Source: Eupeodes corollae (taxonomy: Eukaryota; Arthropoda; Insecta; Diptera; Syrphidae). Taken from it: a stretch of 64,000 bases of DNA. The translations under genes were made by a program, and so were the position numbers. The DNA lies in NCBI RefSeq assembly GCF_945859685.1, contig NC_079148.1, positions 120,200,589 through 120,264,588 on the forward strand. Reading direction: 5' to 3'. Below the pieces are notes generated by a model. It saw only the letters and a program-made list of their open reading frames with translations, was not told the DNA's origin and did no database searches. Of the stretch, positions 36,644-49,350 are shown piece after piece (positions within the stretch are counted from its first letter, which is position 1; each line of letters begins with the position of its first letter).

Positions 36644-37829
36644 CGACACTAGTCATATTCAAGAACAGCTGAGGGGACTTCAGTAAAAATGTCCCACTCA
36701 AATATCGTACGAACAATAAATAATACTGTCATCAACATAGATTATCCACCGAGGATTAGAGATTTTAACATGAGGTGTACATTTTAGACGAATTATTAAT
36801 TCTCATAAAATGATTCGTCTAAATTGCTGTCGTTTTAAAAATAGCTTTTAAAAATATAAATTCAAAATCGAACATGTGCGGTTTTAAACCAAGAAAGTGT
36901 TCTTTATGATTAAAACGAAATCATATATTTTCTTAACCATTATAAATTTATTACCTTCTTCGATAAAAACTCCACCACCCTCTAATCAAAATATTGCATT
37001 CTTCTAAATGTACAAGCATTAATATCTCACAAATTGAACTTAAATAGATAATCTAATTCAAATTTATATGTTAATTTCTTATTGTTGTTATGTTTTAAGG
37101 CCTATGTCACTTTCCCAGACACTAAAATACACCATCAGCATAAGCTTACAGTCTACAAAATAAAAGAATAATGCAACAGAAAAAACTCCCACTTTCTCAA
37201 CAACTTCTATATAACTGTTGCACCTTAACATCAACAAGAATAAAAAAAGAAAGAAAAAAGAAACAACAAAAAATACTCAAAATAAAAACAAAAACACAAA
37301 ATTCTAAAATCAAGATAAAAATACAAACAAAAAATCGATAAATGTTGCAGTAGGTATTATAATGTTTGTTGGAAGCCAAACATTTTCAATTAACCACAAA
37401 TTAGCTTTTTAGATAGGAATCTTCCTATAAGAGAACAGAGACTCGGACTCCCAAAATAGTGTGGGAAAACATAACTCGGCAAAGTTTTTTTTTTCTATTT
37501 TATTTTGGAAAACCAAAAGACTGATGGGCTTGAGGCTAAGATGGTAGATTATATGCGCGTTCTTGGCTTGGTGAGAGTTGTGCACTTTTAAGAAGTTACA
37601 GCTATCTAAAACATAAAACTTTAATATACACACAGACATGGCACGCAATAAAGATTAAAATCGATTGGTTTTGATTTTTCATTGATGAATATTCTGGTAC
37701 CTAAATATGCTTACAAGACACCTGAGATTAGGAATTAAGACATTTGTAGGGCTCCATTAGTGCATCCCATGCATAAGCACACTCTTTCACTCTGATTTTT
37801 CCATCACCATCGAACTTGAAAATTAGTCG

Positions 37830-37871
37830 CCATCACCACCAGCACCAGCACCACCACCAACACCGCCACCA
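37830..37871. repeat. (CAC/CAN)n microsatellite
   Basis: Trinucleotide-rich tract of CACCAC, CAGCAC and CCGCCAC units. Confidence 0.8.
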
Positions 37872-39423
37872 TAAACTTCTTGATCTGGGCAGACAGGAAG
37901 TCTGTTTTTTTGCTTTGGCTTTTTAGATCAGATTCAAGCCATTAACCTGACGTGTTCATTAAATGCTGTCCATGGTGGTTTTATCAGATTGGCTCCCTGA
38001 AATCGTGGGAATTTATGTGCGGTGCCATCGGGCAACAAATATATACCAACTCTCGAGTTAGTGGGGCAAGCTTTAATGTTGTTTTTTTTTTGCGGAAATG
38101 TTCTTGACTTGTTTTGAGTTGGTACTACTTTAAAATTGTCGTTTCCTGTGAGTGTGTCTCGTGTAAAAATGATGGAATTAATTAGTTTTTTGGTCGCTTA
38201 AATTAGCTTGAAATTAAATCAGTAAAACCCCTTTTTTTGCACACATCGATATAATCTTAAAAAGGTTAATGAACTCTACGATAGAGAAACAGAAGAAAGT
38301 AAAGAAAATAACACAATCGACACACAAATCTGAGAAACAATAGGAACAAACATATGTTCGAATAAGTAAAAGTAAAAACCGCAATATTACGGTTGTTTAC
38401 TGTAACAAACCTACAATCGGTTACATCCCATTAAACAATCTGCCATTTCAAATTTCATTTTATACCTATTCCTACCTAGAGCACCTACCTACTTTACCGT
38501 CATCATCGACGACAACGACGACGGTCATCCAAATACGGAAGGCCATACAGAGAGAGCATCTTGCTGCAGGTATAGGACATTGCATTCTTCGTTCATTGCC
38601 CTTTAATAGAAAACAATCATATCACACTGACAGAAGGTAGGTAACAACGATTAGGAGCAACAAATTTTATATTTTTGTATCTGGATTCTCCTTATAAAGT
38701 TTGTCGTTTGTTATATTAAGTGAGGGTGACTTCTTTTTCTTCTTTTTTTTACATAAAACAGCTGTTCAATCGCTGTGATTCAATATTCAGTCAAGGATTG
38801 AGATCTGTCAAAAAGATTTTGTGTGGATTAGAATTGAAATCATATGAGAATAAACAAACATTCAAAATGCAGTGAGAACAAAAAAAAAAAACGATGAAAT
38901 TCCAAGAATACAGAAAAGATTTATCATTTTAAGGTTTGCTGCTCAGCTCTTTTGTTTTATAGTCTTAAATACTTTTCTTATCTACATTTCTGTTTAATTA
39001 ATGTGCATCTTAATCAAACTAATAACTCAAAATGAAGAGTAAAAACAAAGTATGTACATCACACTCTCTCCCCCTCCTTCATATACACCTTCAAAAGATC
39101 TCGTCCTTGATGAGCCATTGAGCAAAAAACAAAAAAAAAAAAACATCAGCAGCAACTTCAACAGCAGCAAAACATAAACCATTTCTTGCACCACACACAA
39201 CACAAGAACAGAGAGACATCAATTTCGTGAATAGCCAAGTCCATTTATTCGATTGCTCGCCCTCTGTGGTTATGTCATTAACTTTAATCGCATTCGTTTA
39301 GCAAGAGCCCATCATTACACCTCGCGTTCGCAAATAACGTAATTTCAGTTAATCGTAGTATCTTGGTCCTGGCGCGGTTGTCCTGATGTCTTGAATCGCA
39401 GAGGAGGCTTTAAGCAGAACGGG

Positions 39424-39489
39424 ATGCCATTGCCATTTCCATCGCCATCGCCATCACATTCCCTTTTGCTTTTGCCTTTGCCATTTGCT
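39424..39489. repeat. GCCATT/GCCATC hexamer-like repeat
   Basis: Runs of GCCATT, GCCATC and GCTTTT/GCCTTT units; a simple-sequence region. Confidence 0.7.
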
Positions 39490-40240
39490 ATTTTACCGCA
39501 TTGATGTGCATCAAATATAACACAAAAAAGCCTTTCGGGTGTAAGTTTTTGCGTTCTTTATTTTGTAGTTCAATTTATTCTACCGCCGCACCGCCTGCTT
39601 GTTTGGCCGCAGGCCTTTGTGCAGTGATAAATCTTTTTCGCTAGGCATTTATCTAAATGCAAATTTAATTGTCCTTCATATTTGGTGCGCGGCAGCAACG
39701 CTATACGCATATAGAGAGCGGTGGTGTTGGAGTTGGTGGTATATATTAAATATAAGTGTGGAGGGAAAGTTATGTTCATAATCGAGAAAGGCTCGATTTT
39801 TTTTATTAAGGCTTTGAAACGAGTATATGTATTTGAAAGAAAGAAATCTTAATGTTATTTTTATCTTTATAAGCTTCTGGGTTACGGATTAAGTTTATAT
39901 AGGATAACGGAATTTTTAAAGGCTTTGTTGCGTGACTAAAACCAACACAGTAATCGTCATGGATATCATTCGAACATAACCATTATGTTATTGATTGATA
40001 AATACAACGGTAGATCGTATTTGTTTTCAGTAGAATATCAAACAGTGTTTCTGAGAATTAACGGGAGGCTTTAAGATCAGTCAAATCAGTTTATTCAAGA
40101 TCTTTAGAATGCTATAAAAAGGGCTCCAGACTTGTAATTACCTACTTTAAAGAGGATGAACATATCAAACTAAAGAGAGAGAAATGTTATCGAACAAAAA
40201 TGTACTATGATGCGTTATATAAGCTAAATGATACATTTAA

Positions 40241-41671
40241 AAAGAGGCTGGGATGCGACCCACACTGATAACTTCCCATCCCGTCTGTCGATTTGTCTTG
40301 CTTAAAAGTTTGTCCATATGAACTCGTATCAATTTTTACCAAATTTGAGTACTATTTTTAGTAGATTTTATTTTTTTATGAAAAACCGGCTTGTTAGATT
40401 TTTATATACAAATTACTTAATATTGAAAACAATATTTTCTGTGAAATAAAATAAGTTTGAAGCCAATATTTTTAATTTTTGAAAAGCTATTTGAGCCGAA
40501 AGTCAATTTTGATCAAGTTTTAGTATTGTTTTTTTTTAGAGTTTTATTTTTTGTAAAAAAACTTTCAATTCGATTTTTTTAAAAATTTTACCAAATGTTG
40601 AAAACAATATTTTTTATAAGATAAAATTAGTTTGAAGCTATTATTTCAAATTTTTGAAAAGATATTTGAGTCGAAAATCATTTTTTAACAACTTTTGTTA
40701 ATTTTTTTTTCGGTTTTTAATTTTTTGTACAAAAACTGTCAATTCGATTTTTTCAAACTTTAACTAAATGTTGACAACAAGATTTTTTAAGAGATAAAAG
40801 TAAATTAAAGCCAATATCTCAAAGATTTGAAAAGATATTTGAGTCGAAAATCAATTTTTACCAACTTTTATACTTTTTTTTTTAGGTTTTTATTTTTTGT
40901 AAAAAAAACTGTCAATTCGATTTTTCTCAACATTTTTTAAAATATTGAAAACATTATTTTTTATAAGATAAAATAAGCTTGAAGCAAAATTTCAAGTTTT
41001 TGAAAAGATATTTGAATCGATATTCAATTTTAACGAACTTTGAGTAATGTTTTTTTTAGATTTTTATTTTTTATAAAATAAACTGTCAATTCGATTTTTC
41101 TCAAAATTTTATCATATGTCAAAAACATTATTCTTCGTAGCACAAAATTGTTTTAGAGATGAAATCATATTTCAGTCTTAAAATATTGCAGGTGACAAAT
41201 TTATTTTTTCAGTTTTATTGATTTATAAAAAAAACCGTTATATTGATTTTTTTCAAAAAATATACCTGTTTGGTATCACGTTACAATATATTATATAAAA
41301 TTTAATTCAAGTCTCTAGCATTTTTGGTTCGTAAGATATTTAGGGTTAACCAAAATGTTCACCTTTTTTTCAAACTGCTGTGGTCAAAAAACCACTCACG
41401 CAATTTTCTTGAGAGCCCTTTCTGCATCTTTTTGCCTTATTATCTGTATAACAAAATTTATTTGAAGTCGATATATCTTCTGATTCTTGAGCTATGGACG
41501 ACGAAAAAAACGTCGCGAACGTACGGACGTACAAACGTACGTACACACGCACGCACAGACATCTTTCTAAAAATCTTTTATTTCGACTCTAGGGACCTTG
41601 AAACGTCGAGAAATGTCAAAATTTTCAATTTGAAAAATCGGACCCATTACAATAACTTCCTATGGGAAGTT
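40241..41671 (+). mobile_element. Hairpin/tandem-repeat element, copy C (full length)
   Basis: It starts AAAGAGGCTGGGATGCGACC and continues CACACTGATAACTTCCCATC. Tandem units follow at about 40450, 40622, 40797, 40970 and 41142, each with a GAAGCNAATAT-type core, GAAAAGATATTTGAGTCGAA, CAATTCGATTTTT and a T-rich stretch; period about 174 bp. Next come GTTAACCAAAATGTTC, the segment with TTGAGCTATGGACGACG, a palindrome-rich CGTACG tract and CACACGCACGCACAGACATC. It ends CCCATTACAATAACTTCC-TATG-GGAAGTT, a 7-bp-stem hairpin at 41654-41671. Apart from the tandem zone, copy D matches closely (about 95% by eye over the last 300 bp), indicating recent movement. A 129-codon ORF over the 3' end (41324-41713) runs through the hairpin and is probably not a gene. 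Confidence 0.88.
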
Positions 41672-44600
41672 AACAAGAATAACGCAAGTCTTAAAACTTA
41701 CATAAGTGTGTGAAATAAACCCAACTTTTTTCCATTTTACAAATCCTTAAAGTTCTTTTAATTTGTTTCCAGTTCGTTTTGAAGTGTTCCGTTTAATGAA
41801 AATACTCATGAATTGGGTCGATAAAATTTGTTGGACCTAATTGTTTAAAATTAAAAAAGATTCGTAAAAATGTTGTTTACCACTCCGACATATTTTAATC
41901 CTTACATTTTGAAGAATGGAACTTAAAATTTCCCCAACTATATAACATGATATAATAATCGAATTTTTACAAGACATTTTCAAGTTTTTGAATTTTGTAC
42001 AAACTCTTTTTTTTGAGCCTTTAAAAAAAATATTATCTATTGTTCCAATACCAACCATAATGAATTTTGAAAAGTTTTCTTAACTTATTAATCCTCGAAC
42101 AATCTACACAATCGACCGCAAATGTGCGAATTGGTCATGGACAAAATTATAAAAAGGATATGGATGTGTGCTGCAACCGATGCCTAAGTTGCCTTATTTA
42201 TAAATTTTACATTAATTTTGAAAAAAATAAAATTCTCCTTATGTTTTCTATGAAATAGAATCATCTACATTCAACTAACGCCGCACCATTCCGGTCACAC
42301 AAATTTTATTTTGAAGTAATCAACCGTAAATAAGGTAACAAGAATAAAACATGTCCTCTCAAAAGAAACTTGATTTCTTAAATATTTATGTAGGTATAAA
42401 AAAGAAGACCTTCCTAAGATTTATATTTTTATGCGAATAAATCAAATAAAGTTTCACGGAATAGTAATAGTTCTAGCTTTTCAAATTAAACAAAAGACCG
42501 CAAATAAAAGAAAACCACCCATCACGCTATGAGACTTAGTTTGGAAGCAGCTGCGCGACTGAAGAAAAGTTGAAAGTATCCCGTTTGGTGATCCTTCTTA
42601 AGCGAAAATCAAGTTTTCGCACTTCAGATATATTTCTACGATGGGCTTTGAATTCATCTCCCATCAGAATAGCGAATATGTGCGCAGTTAGCGAATTTTC
42701 TTATTCGCCGGAGGGTGAGAGTGTTTTTGAAAAAGAAACAAGCCCAATTTTGTACAGTCTAAAAAGCAAAAGTTGAATAGATCTTAAAAAGAGGGTTGTC
42801 TGTCCCAAAGATTGATGATGATCAAAAATTCCGTTTTTTTTTTGTTTTGAATAAGAAAAGTCTTTAAAAAAGTGATCAATAGCAAAGGGTCCCTTAAAAA
42901 AGTATTTTTTTTTTCATTTCAATTTTTATTTCTCTCACTGATTCAGTGATTTTTAATTCAATTTTTTGTTTGCTTCCTTTCAATCGCCCTTTTCAACTCC
43001 CTGAAGACATTACGCACCACATCTTGTTGTATAAGTCGTCGTAGTCGTTGTTTCCCCCGACGATGATGATAAGAAAACTCGTGCTCTCAGGCGCTCAGGC
43101 GAAGTGATGTTTCGGGTAGGTACGTGCTTATTGTGCGCCCAGATGTTCCTTTCTTACCTTAGTTACATCATCTTTAAAGTGATCTTCATCGTCAGCCTCA
43201 CTCAAGGCTCTTCTCTGCGTCTGCGTCTTCTTGTTTTTTTTCACGCCAAATTGATTTTTCCTACATAAGACATGAGCATACATCAGAAAACCAGAGCAGG
43301 AGTAAGGTATATAGGAGCTGTATAGATAAACGAGTATGTGGCAAAAATGTTTTGTGTCTTATTTCATTCTTAATATCTTCTTAAGGATTTTTTCTTATAA
43401 TAATCTTTAGCCTTAGATTTTGTTGTTGTTGTTGCTGTTGATTTGTTAAGGAGAATGGGTGGCAGCTGCGGGAATAATATGTACACGTAAAATAATTTTA
43501 AAAAACCAAGTTGAAAATTGAAGGCTAACAATATCTATATTCTGGAGGGGTGGAAGGTCGAAACGCAAATGTGAGCGAAATGGGAAATTGATTTTTTTTA
43601 GTTTTTTTTGTATTCGTTTTGAAATACACAAAATAAAACATAACAATCATTTTTCTCGCACAGCAACAAGATTTCAAAATAATTATTATTATTCTTGATG
43701 AAAAATAAATATTGGAAGTTGGTATGTATTTATGAAAGCAAAAAAAGGCAATAAAACATTACGACTTCCTAAAGAAGTTTTTGTTTCTAGAGGACTTATT
43801 TTGTCTCACATCAAATAACTTAATTTTTTCTCTAAAAATTTAATATAACTTTAAAAAGTTCAAAAATAAGTGCAAATTGAAAACTAAAGATTCCAAACGC
43901 CTTTTACAATTTTTAATTTTATGTTTTTGTATGATTTTAATTTTTCGATATTTTTGGCTTTTGGAATTTTTGGTGGATTAAATTTTCCTATGACGCATAT
44001 TTGTGCTATAAATATAAAAATAAATTTTTCTACACTCCTTACGTTTAAAAATCGAAGGTGTTTTAAAAGAAATAGAATAATCAAAAAGATACTTTACTTT
44101 TTACTTTTTTTTTTGAGTATTTTCTTTAAACTTTATTGTTGTTAATTTTTTGGATGAAGCTTTGAAAAAATTTAATGTGCGTATTTTTGAAACGGAAACA
44201 GTTTAGATTTTTTATTTTGGAAACTGAAGTGGGGAGCTTTTTATATTTTTTTAATACCACAAAACAATTTTAATAAAGGAACCTCTGAAACAATTTAGAA
44301 GAGCAGTAGGAGAGCTGTACTATGAATTTTTAATTTTGAAAAAAAAAAAAGCTGGAAGAATATGGTTTGTGGAATTTCCAACTGTTGAGATATTAGTTTT
44401 TTTGGAGTGTTAAATGATGTACGATCAGTATTTATTTGAAAGCTTCCGAATTTTAGTTATTTTATGAAGGGGGGTCGCTATCGTTCACTAGAAAATGGAT
44501 TAATTAAAAGATATTTTCTGAAGACATTTGAATCACGAATTAGAGGATAAATATGGTTTGGCTTGCTATTTTTTTATAAAAGGGGTATCGGAATAAATTT

Positions 44601-44996
44601 TACAAAATTTAAGAACTTGGAGATGGTCATTTCACGAATTTTATTTCTTAGAACAATGGTTAGCTCACTTTTTAAGATCCGAAAAACAACTTAGAAAAAA
44701 TAAAATTTCGAAGAAAAAGGTTTGCTAGAATTTTTAGATTTTTTACAATATTTTTTGAAATTTTGAACATATTTGTCCATAAATAAAAAAAACTTTCAAA
44801 ATGCGATGGAATTGGCTAAAATCGGGTTCTGGTTTTAAAATGCCTATTGTTGATTTTGTAATAAGACACTAGCTGAACTTTAAGACATTTCAACATACTC
44901 AGAATAATATGAAACATTTCATGAAAAATATTTATTTAAAGAAACACAAATTCCTGTTCGATTTGAAATTTCATATATTGTTAAAAATAATTTAAA
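41672..44996. other. AT-rich unassigned stretch
   Basis: No recognisable gene or element end. ORFs at 41837-42058, 42570-42776 and 43921-44145 are AT-composition frames. The segment 42960-43300 is more mixed. Confidence 0.55.
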
Positions 44997-46195
44997 TCCA
45001 TAGTAATATTATAAATGCAAAAATAACTCTGTCTGTCTGTCTGTAACTCAATAACGCCTAAACTACTGCACCAATTTGCATGATATTTGGTAGGGAGAAA
45101 TTTTGAGAAAGGACATGCATGATGCATTCCCATGGGAAAATTCAGGTGCACCGATCGCTTTTACGCCTAAACTACTGATTAGATTTAAATGAAATTTGGT
45201 AAGAATATAGTTTAAGACTTATCAAAGGACATGTGTTACTTTTGACCTCGGGAAGACAACGCATTCTCATGGGAAAAATTACTTACCAATTATATTTGGA
45301 TAAAATTGGTATTACGGAAAAATAACGCATTTCCAGCCCTTATAAAATAAGTTCTTGAACATGTGAAACTCATCATACACGTATATTAACACGGGCTTCG
45401 CTTACCACGTGCCTCAAGCCCTCAACGTTAGACGCAAACTGTGGTTCCCATAAAGTTCCACAAATAATCGCCAAACACTAGCCATGTAGGTACAACAAAT
45501 AATTCACTGGGTTTGTCTTCTACTTCTGATAGTCCTGTTTTGGCTGAGGTGCGGGCCAGTGCGCCGTGCAAATTACAGAGAAATCCTGCAAATATTTTAT
45601 TTTTTTTATTGATTTACTCGGTTCGTCTTTGATCATTTAATTTACCAGAAGTAGGTAGGTAGTTTTAAGCTTTGTTTCTTTAATTTCTCTGCGTATTTCT
45701 TTTGATATTAATACGTGCATGTCGGATGTGGAGGGAGATATCGTCGAGTACCTCTCAGTATAGACAACGTTATGGACACAGAGCAAGTATCATCATACCC
45801 CATAGAGTTTCTAATCAGGGCTGCCTTCTCATAAGTTGAGATTGAAGGTTGGTGTTCCAGTCCTATTAATGAGAAATATTGAAGCACGAAAGTTATGTAA
45901 TGGTACACGGCTACAGATTACTCACCTAGGACGAAATATTATAAAAGCTATAATTATGACTGGAATAAGAAAGGGAAAAAAAATGTTTTAATTCCCCGCA
46001 CCTCGATAATTCCAACAGATTTGCCGTTTCACTTTAAAAGAGTGCAGTTTCCTTAGAAAGCAGCATTTGCCTCATTGTGGCCTCATCCCATCTCGGCACA
46101 ATTTAACATACGTAGAAAAAAGTACAGCTCACGTTTTTTCATACTACTATTAAAAAAAACTATCTAATGCGGACGAAGTCGCAGGTAAAAGCTAG
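44997..46195 (+). mobile_element. Non-autonomous Helitron
   Basis: It begins with TC after A: TCCATAGTAATATTATAAAT, then GCAAAAATAACTCTGTCTG with a (GTCT)n tract. This is the common 5' end of a Helitron family seen in many insects. It continues with characteristic AACGCCTAAACTACTGCACC and AAATTTGGTAAGAATAT blocks. The 3' end reads GCGGACGAAGTCGCAGGTAA then AAGCTAG at 46195, followed by T; a short GCG/CGC hairpin lies before the CTAG. A 5' TC, 3' CTAG and A/T insertion context are the Helitron hallmarks. There is no Rep or helicase inside, so it depends on a partner in trans. The terminus differs from that of the Helitron at 5.4 and 60.8 kb, so it belongs to another family. Confidence 0.85.
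45035..45052. repeat. (GTCT)n microsatellite in Helitron 5' end
   Basis: Four GTCT units, a constant feature of this Helitron's 5' region. Confidence 0.8.
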
Positions 46196-49035
46196 TAAAT
46201 AATAAAAGAAAAATTGTCAAAAAGTATAAAAAAAAAACAATAAATAAGTTTAGCAAATCAAAGCTTAGTTTTTTTAGCCTTATAGAAGATTTTTTCATTC
46301 TGAAGGAAATATTACACCCCTACATTTTTTTTCTAAATTTCCTTTGTCTAAATTATTTACGAAAGACAAATTCTTTAAAAATTCGTTTCAGATATCAAAC
46401 AAAAAAAAATACCAAAATAATTCTTTCCACAAAAACTCGGAAACGTGATTTTTTCAATTCAAAATTGCATACTTTAAATTTTGTCGTGCTTCGCGAAAAA
46501 AATAGTACTTATAATAATTCAATACTCATCTCATGAGTCACTTTAAACCATCACATCCTTCCTTATTTTCTTTTCATTGAAATTTTAAATTCCATTCTCC
46601 TATAAGGATTCTTCTCCAACATTGCACATCGAATATCCCCATAAACTATACGTGATGATTAAGAAAACAAATCTGTCAATCGATGCAAAAAATTTACATA
46701 ATAAGTATCAAATTTTATAATGTGAAATAATTAGGCTTTTTGTTGGCAATAATCGTTAAAGACACCTAATAAAAATCACTGCTTAATGAACTTCAGTCCA
46801 CACTTCGGTGGATATAATAGTATACCAGTTCTGGAAAACAAAAAAGTGTATGCAAAATTCAGAAGTGAAATTTGATATTCAGGAATTCAACGTTTAAACT
46901 ATCTTCCGCTGGTCATTTCATATTGCTCCTGTTTGCACTGTTGAAAACAATTTTTTGTTGTTGTTCTCCTTATATCGGAAGAACAAAAACTTTAGGGGCC
47001 TCATGAAGTTCATAAATTATATCCATGACTCCCTCGCACGACGTTGCGTAACAGGATACCTGTGACGAAATAAAATGACAATTTTTTGTTATTATGTTTA
47101 CACACAAGTAACGAATTACTGCATGCGGGTGTCCTTTTATATAATTCACATTTGTCTGTTCCTTGTCGTGCTTCCCTTTTTCATTCGTTTTTATTTTTTT
47201 TCTGTGTGTATCCTTTTGTGTATGCCCTTGTTGCTTTGTGTGATTAAGGATTTGAAATGACTAACAATGCATAATGATCCAATCTGACAGCGCGCCAATT
47301 TTCCTTCGATCTTTGGCACACGGTGCCACAGCCAGAGCCAAAGCCAAAGACAGGGACACTATACCAGCTGATGATTTCCAGATCGAGAATCGTTCGGAAC
47401 CCCTCTCGTATATTTGTCTGCATTCGCCTTCGGTGAATGGAACAGAAGCATTAGCAGCAGTTTGTACTTTATTGTGTATATCTTTCGGATCTTCCATCAA
47501 CGTAAGGATATTGTGTATTGAAGATACATGCGATACCTTGAGTGAGGGTGATCTGATGAGTATAAATTGGGAAGTCCTTTTTTTGTGTTGTCTTGCGTTG
47601 ATCTTTATGATAATTTGACGAAGCACGTGTCGTAAAAAATTGTGTGTGAATTGGCGCCTTTTTCACTGAAAGAAGAGAACAAACAAAAAAATCGACAGTA
47701 TTCATTACTTTTGAAAAGATATGTGTGCGCGTGGGTGAGTGAGTTGATACATTTTTTGATTTTCTTTCGTACCCTCAGCACGTGGTAATGGGCGTGAAAT
47801 TGAAATGTGATCTAAATATACGTCGACGAAAAAAACACATAGCATACAAAACAAAAAAAGATCTGCGTACGGAAAAAAGAGTTAGCATCCGGTAAGATGG
47901 TTCTATATTATAGAATACATAGTGACACTCTCCTCCGATGGAGAACAAAAGCAATCCGGTTTTGATTTTGAGTATAATTTTGCTCTTTTTTCTTTCGTTC
48001 TTCAACGAAGGGAAGTTTTATGCTAATTTTTAAGCCTTAAAAAATGAACAGTATTAAAGAAAGCTATGTAATTTAAACATAATCATAGGTAGAACATTGG
48101 GAGGTAATCTCGTTCATTTTCAGGAAGACGCGTAATGATGTGCCAGTAAAATGTACAACGGTGGCGTAGTTTGGCAAAGAAAAGGTGCGCAATTTTCATA
48201 GTCAGTGTGCTGATTATCTTAATAATCATACAGTTTCCAGAACGTATTAAAAAGACGGGGATTTTAATTTAAAAGGAATCGTGTTTTGAGTATTACAAAG
48301 GAAACATCATTTTAAATAAAAGAGCTGTTCTTAAAACTCGTTTTTACATGGTTTCTGTTAAAATCGAACATGTTTTGAAAATGACTTTTTTACAATACGT
48401 ATATTTATGTTGTTATTTAACTACTGTAAACCCCCTCCCTACAGCTACTATCTAAGAAGCACGGATGTTGATGAATTGTTATTTGAAACGATCGGTTGTA
48501 AATTGTCTACCTTGATTATGATGACCGTAAAATAGTCGAAAGCGAATGTTTAGATAAGCGATTATTTAATTAAAAGCACATATAATTCAATATTATAATG
48601 GTTCTTTTTTTATTAATTTTAAACCTTTTTATAACGATTTTGTTTTCAATAGAATTGAAGATTGTTTTCTCTGGAATCAAATAAACCTTGATGCCACACC
48701 TTTTCTTCGATTATATTTCCCATATTTTTAAAACCTACACGTAATACTCAGATTGAAATTTCATTCTTAACAAATCCGCACATCAAAATGACAGACATTT
48801 GAATGCGGCAACTTTGCGGAGCTAAAGCTAAAGTTACAACTTCATGCTAACCTGACATTATACAACAATTTCAAGTGTCCATTTTCTAAAGTGTCGGCGG
48901 TAACCTATTCAAGCGAGGCCATCAGTGGACGAGAGAGGAGTTTAGTAGGAATGAATACATATACATAGGTGATGTGAGTCTGAATTTGCTACTGAATTAT
49001 TGCCTCGTGAATTTGCTTTATTGGACGCAACTTCA
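46196..49035. other. Unassigned stretch
   Basis: AT-rich to about 47.2 kb. The 47.27-47.63 kb part is mixed in composition and has overlapping ORFs on both strands (plus 114 codons, minus 121 codons) with no domain I recognise; one may be real but there is no evidence. The rest is AT-rich. Confidence 0.45.
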
Positions 49036-49350
49036 ATGTTAGTTTGCCCCGCATACATACAGCGAGAAACAGACAAACCAAACGCGTCGATTATTCTGTC
49101 AAACTGCAGTGGGACAGAAACACTAGAGTAATAGCTCTCTATATGCTCAATAGTAGATGGCGCGAACGTCGAACACTTGTAATTCGTGTCATCTACGTCC
49201 TTTGTCTATATAATGTCGTCTTCGTATTCGTTGCCTTAACAGAAGATATGTGTGTTAGACATACCTGTAGTCTTATGTCTTTATGGAAGTTCAATAAAAC
49301 ATTTGTGACTCGGAAATAAATCTCAATTCACACCATTATCGCCACCTATG
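49036..49350 (+). other. Possible solo LTR
   Basis: The segment starts TGTTAGTTTGCC, has a TATA-like CTCTATATGC at about 49137 and polyadenylation-like AATAAA words at about 49292 and 49315, and then CAATTCACACC. Order and spacing fit an insect LTR of about 300 bp. However, no matching partner LTR, no target duplication and no internal retrovirus-like genes were found. Confidence 0.25.

Larger units (their letters stand above)
36644..40240. other. Unassigned stretch with simple repeats
   Basis: No recognised coding exon. Contents: AT-rich DNA to 37.7 kb, an ACC/AGC-rich tract at 37830-37871, mixed-composition DNA at 37.8-38.1 kb, and a CCATCGCC/GCCTTTGCC stretch at 39424-39489. The block at 39230-39400 has TTAATCGCATTCG, GCAAATAACG and similar words, and may be regulatory. 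Confidence 0.45.

Noticed and set aside
43760..43790. Hairpin-like ACTTCCTAAAGAAGT resembling the repeat terminus
   Set aside because: The stem is only 5 bp and no other part of the repeat family is next to it.
47261..47626. Overlapping 114- and 121-codon ORFs on opposite strands
   Set aside because: No domain or motif is recognisable in either frame, and both strands being open together is typical of chance in a locally less AT-rich patch.
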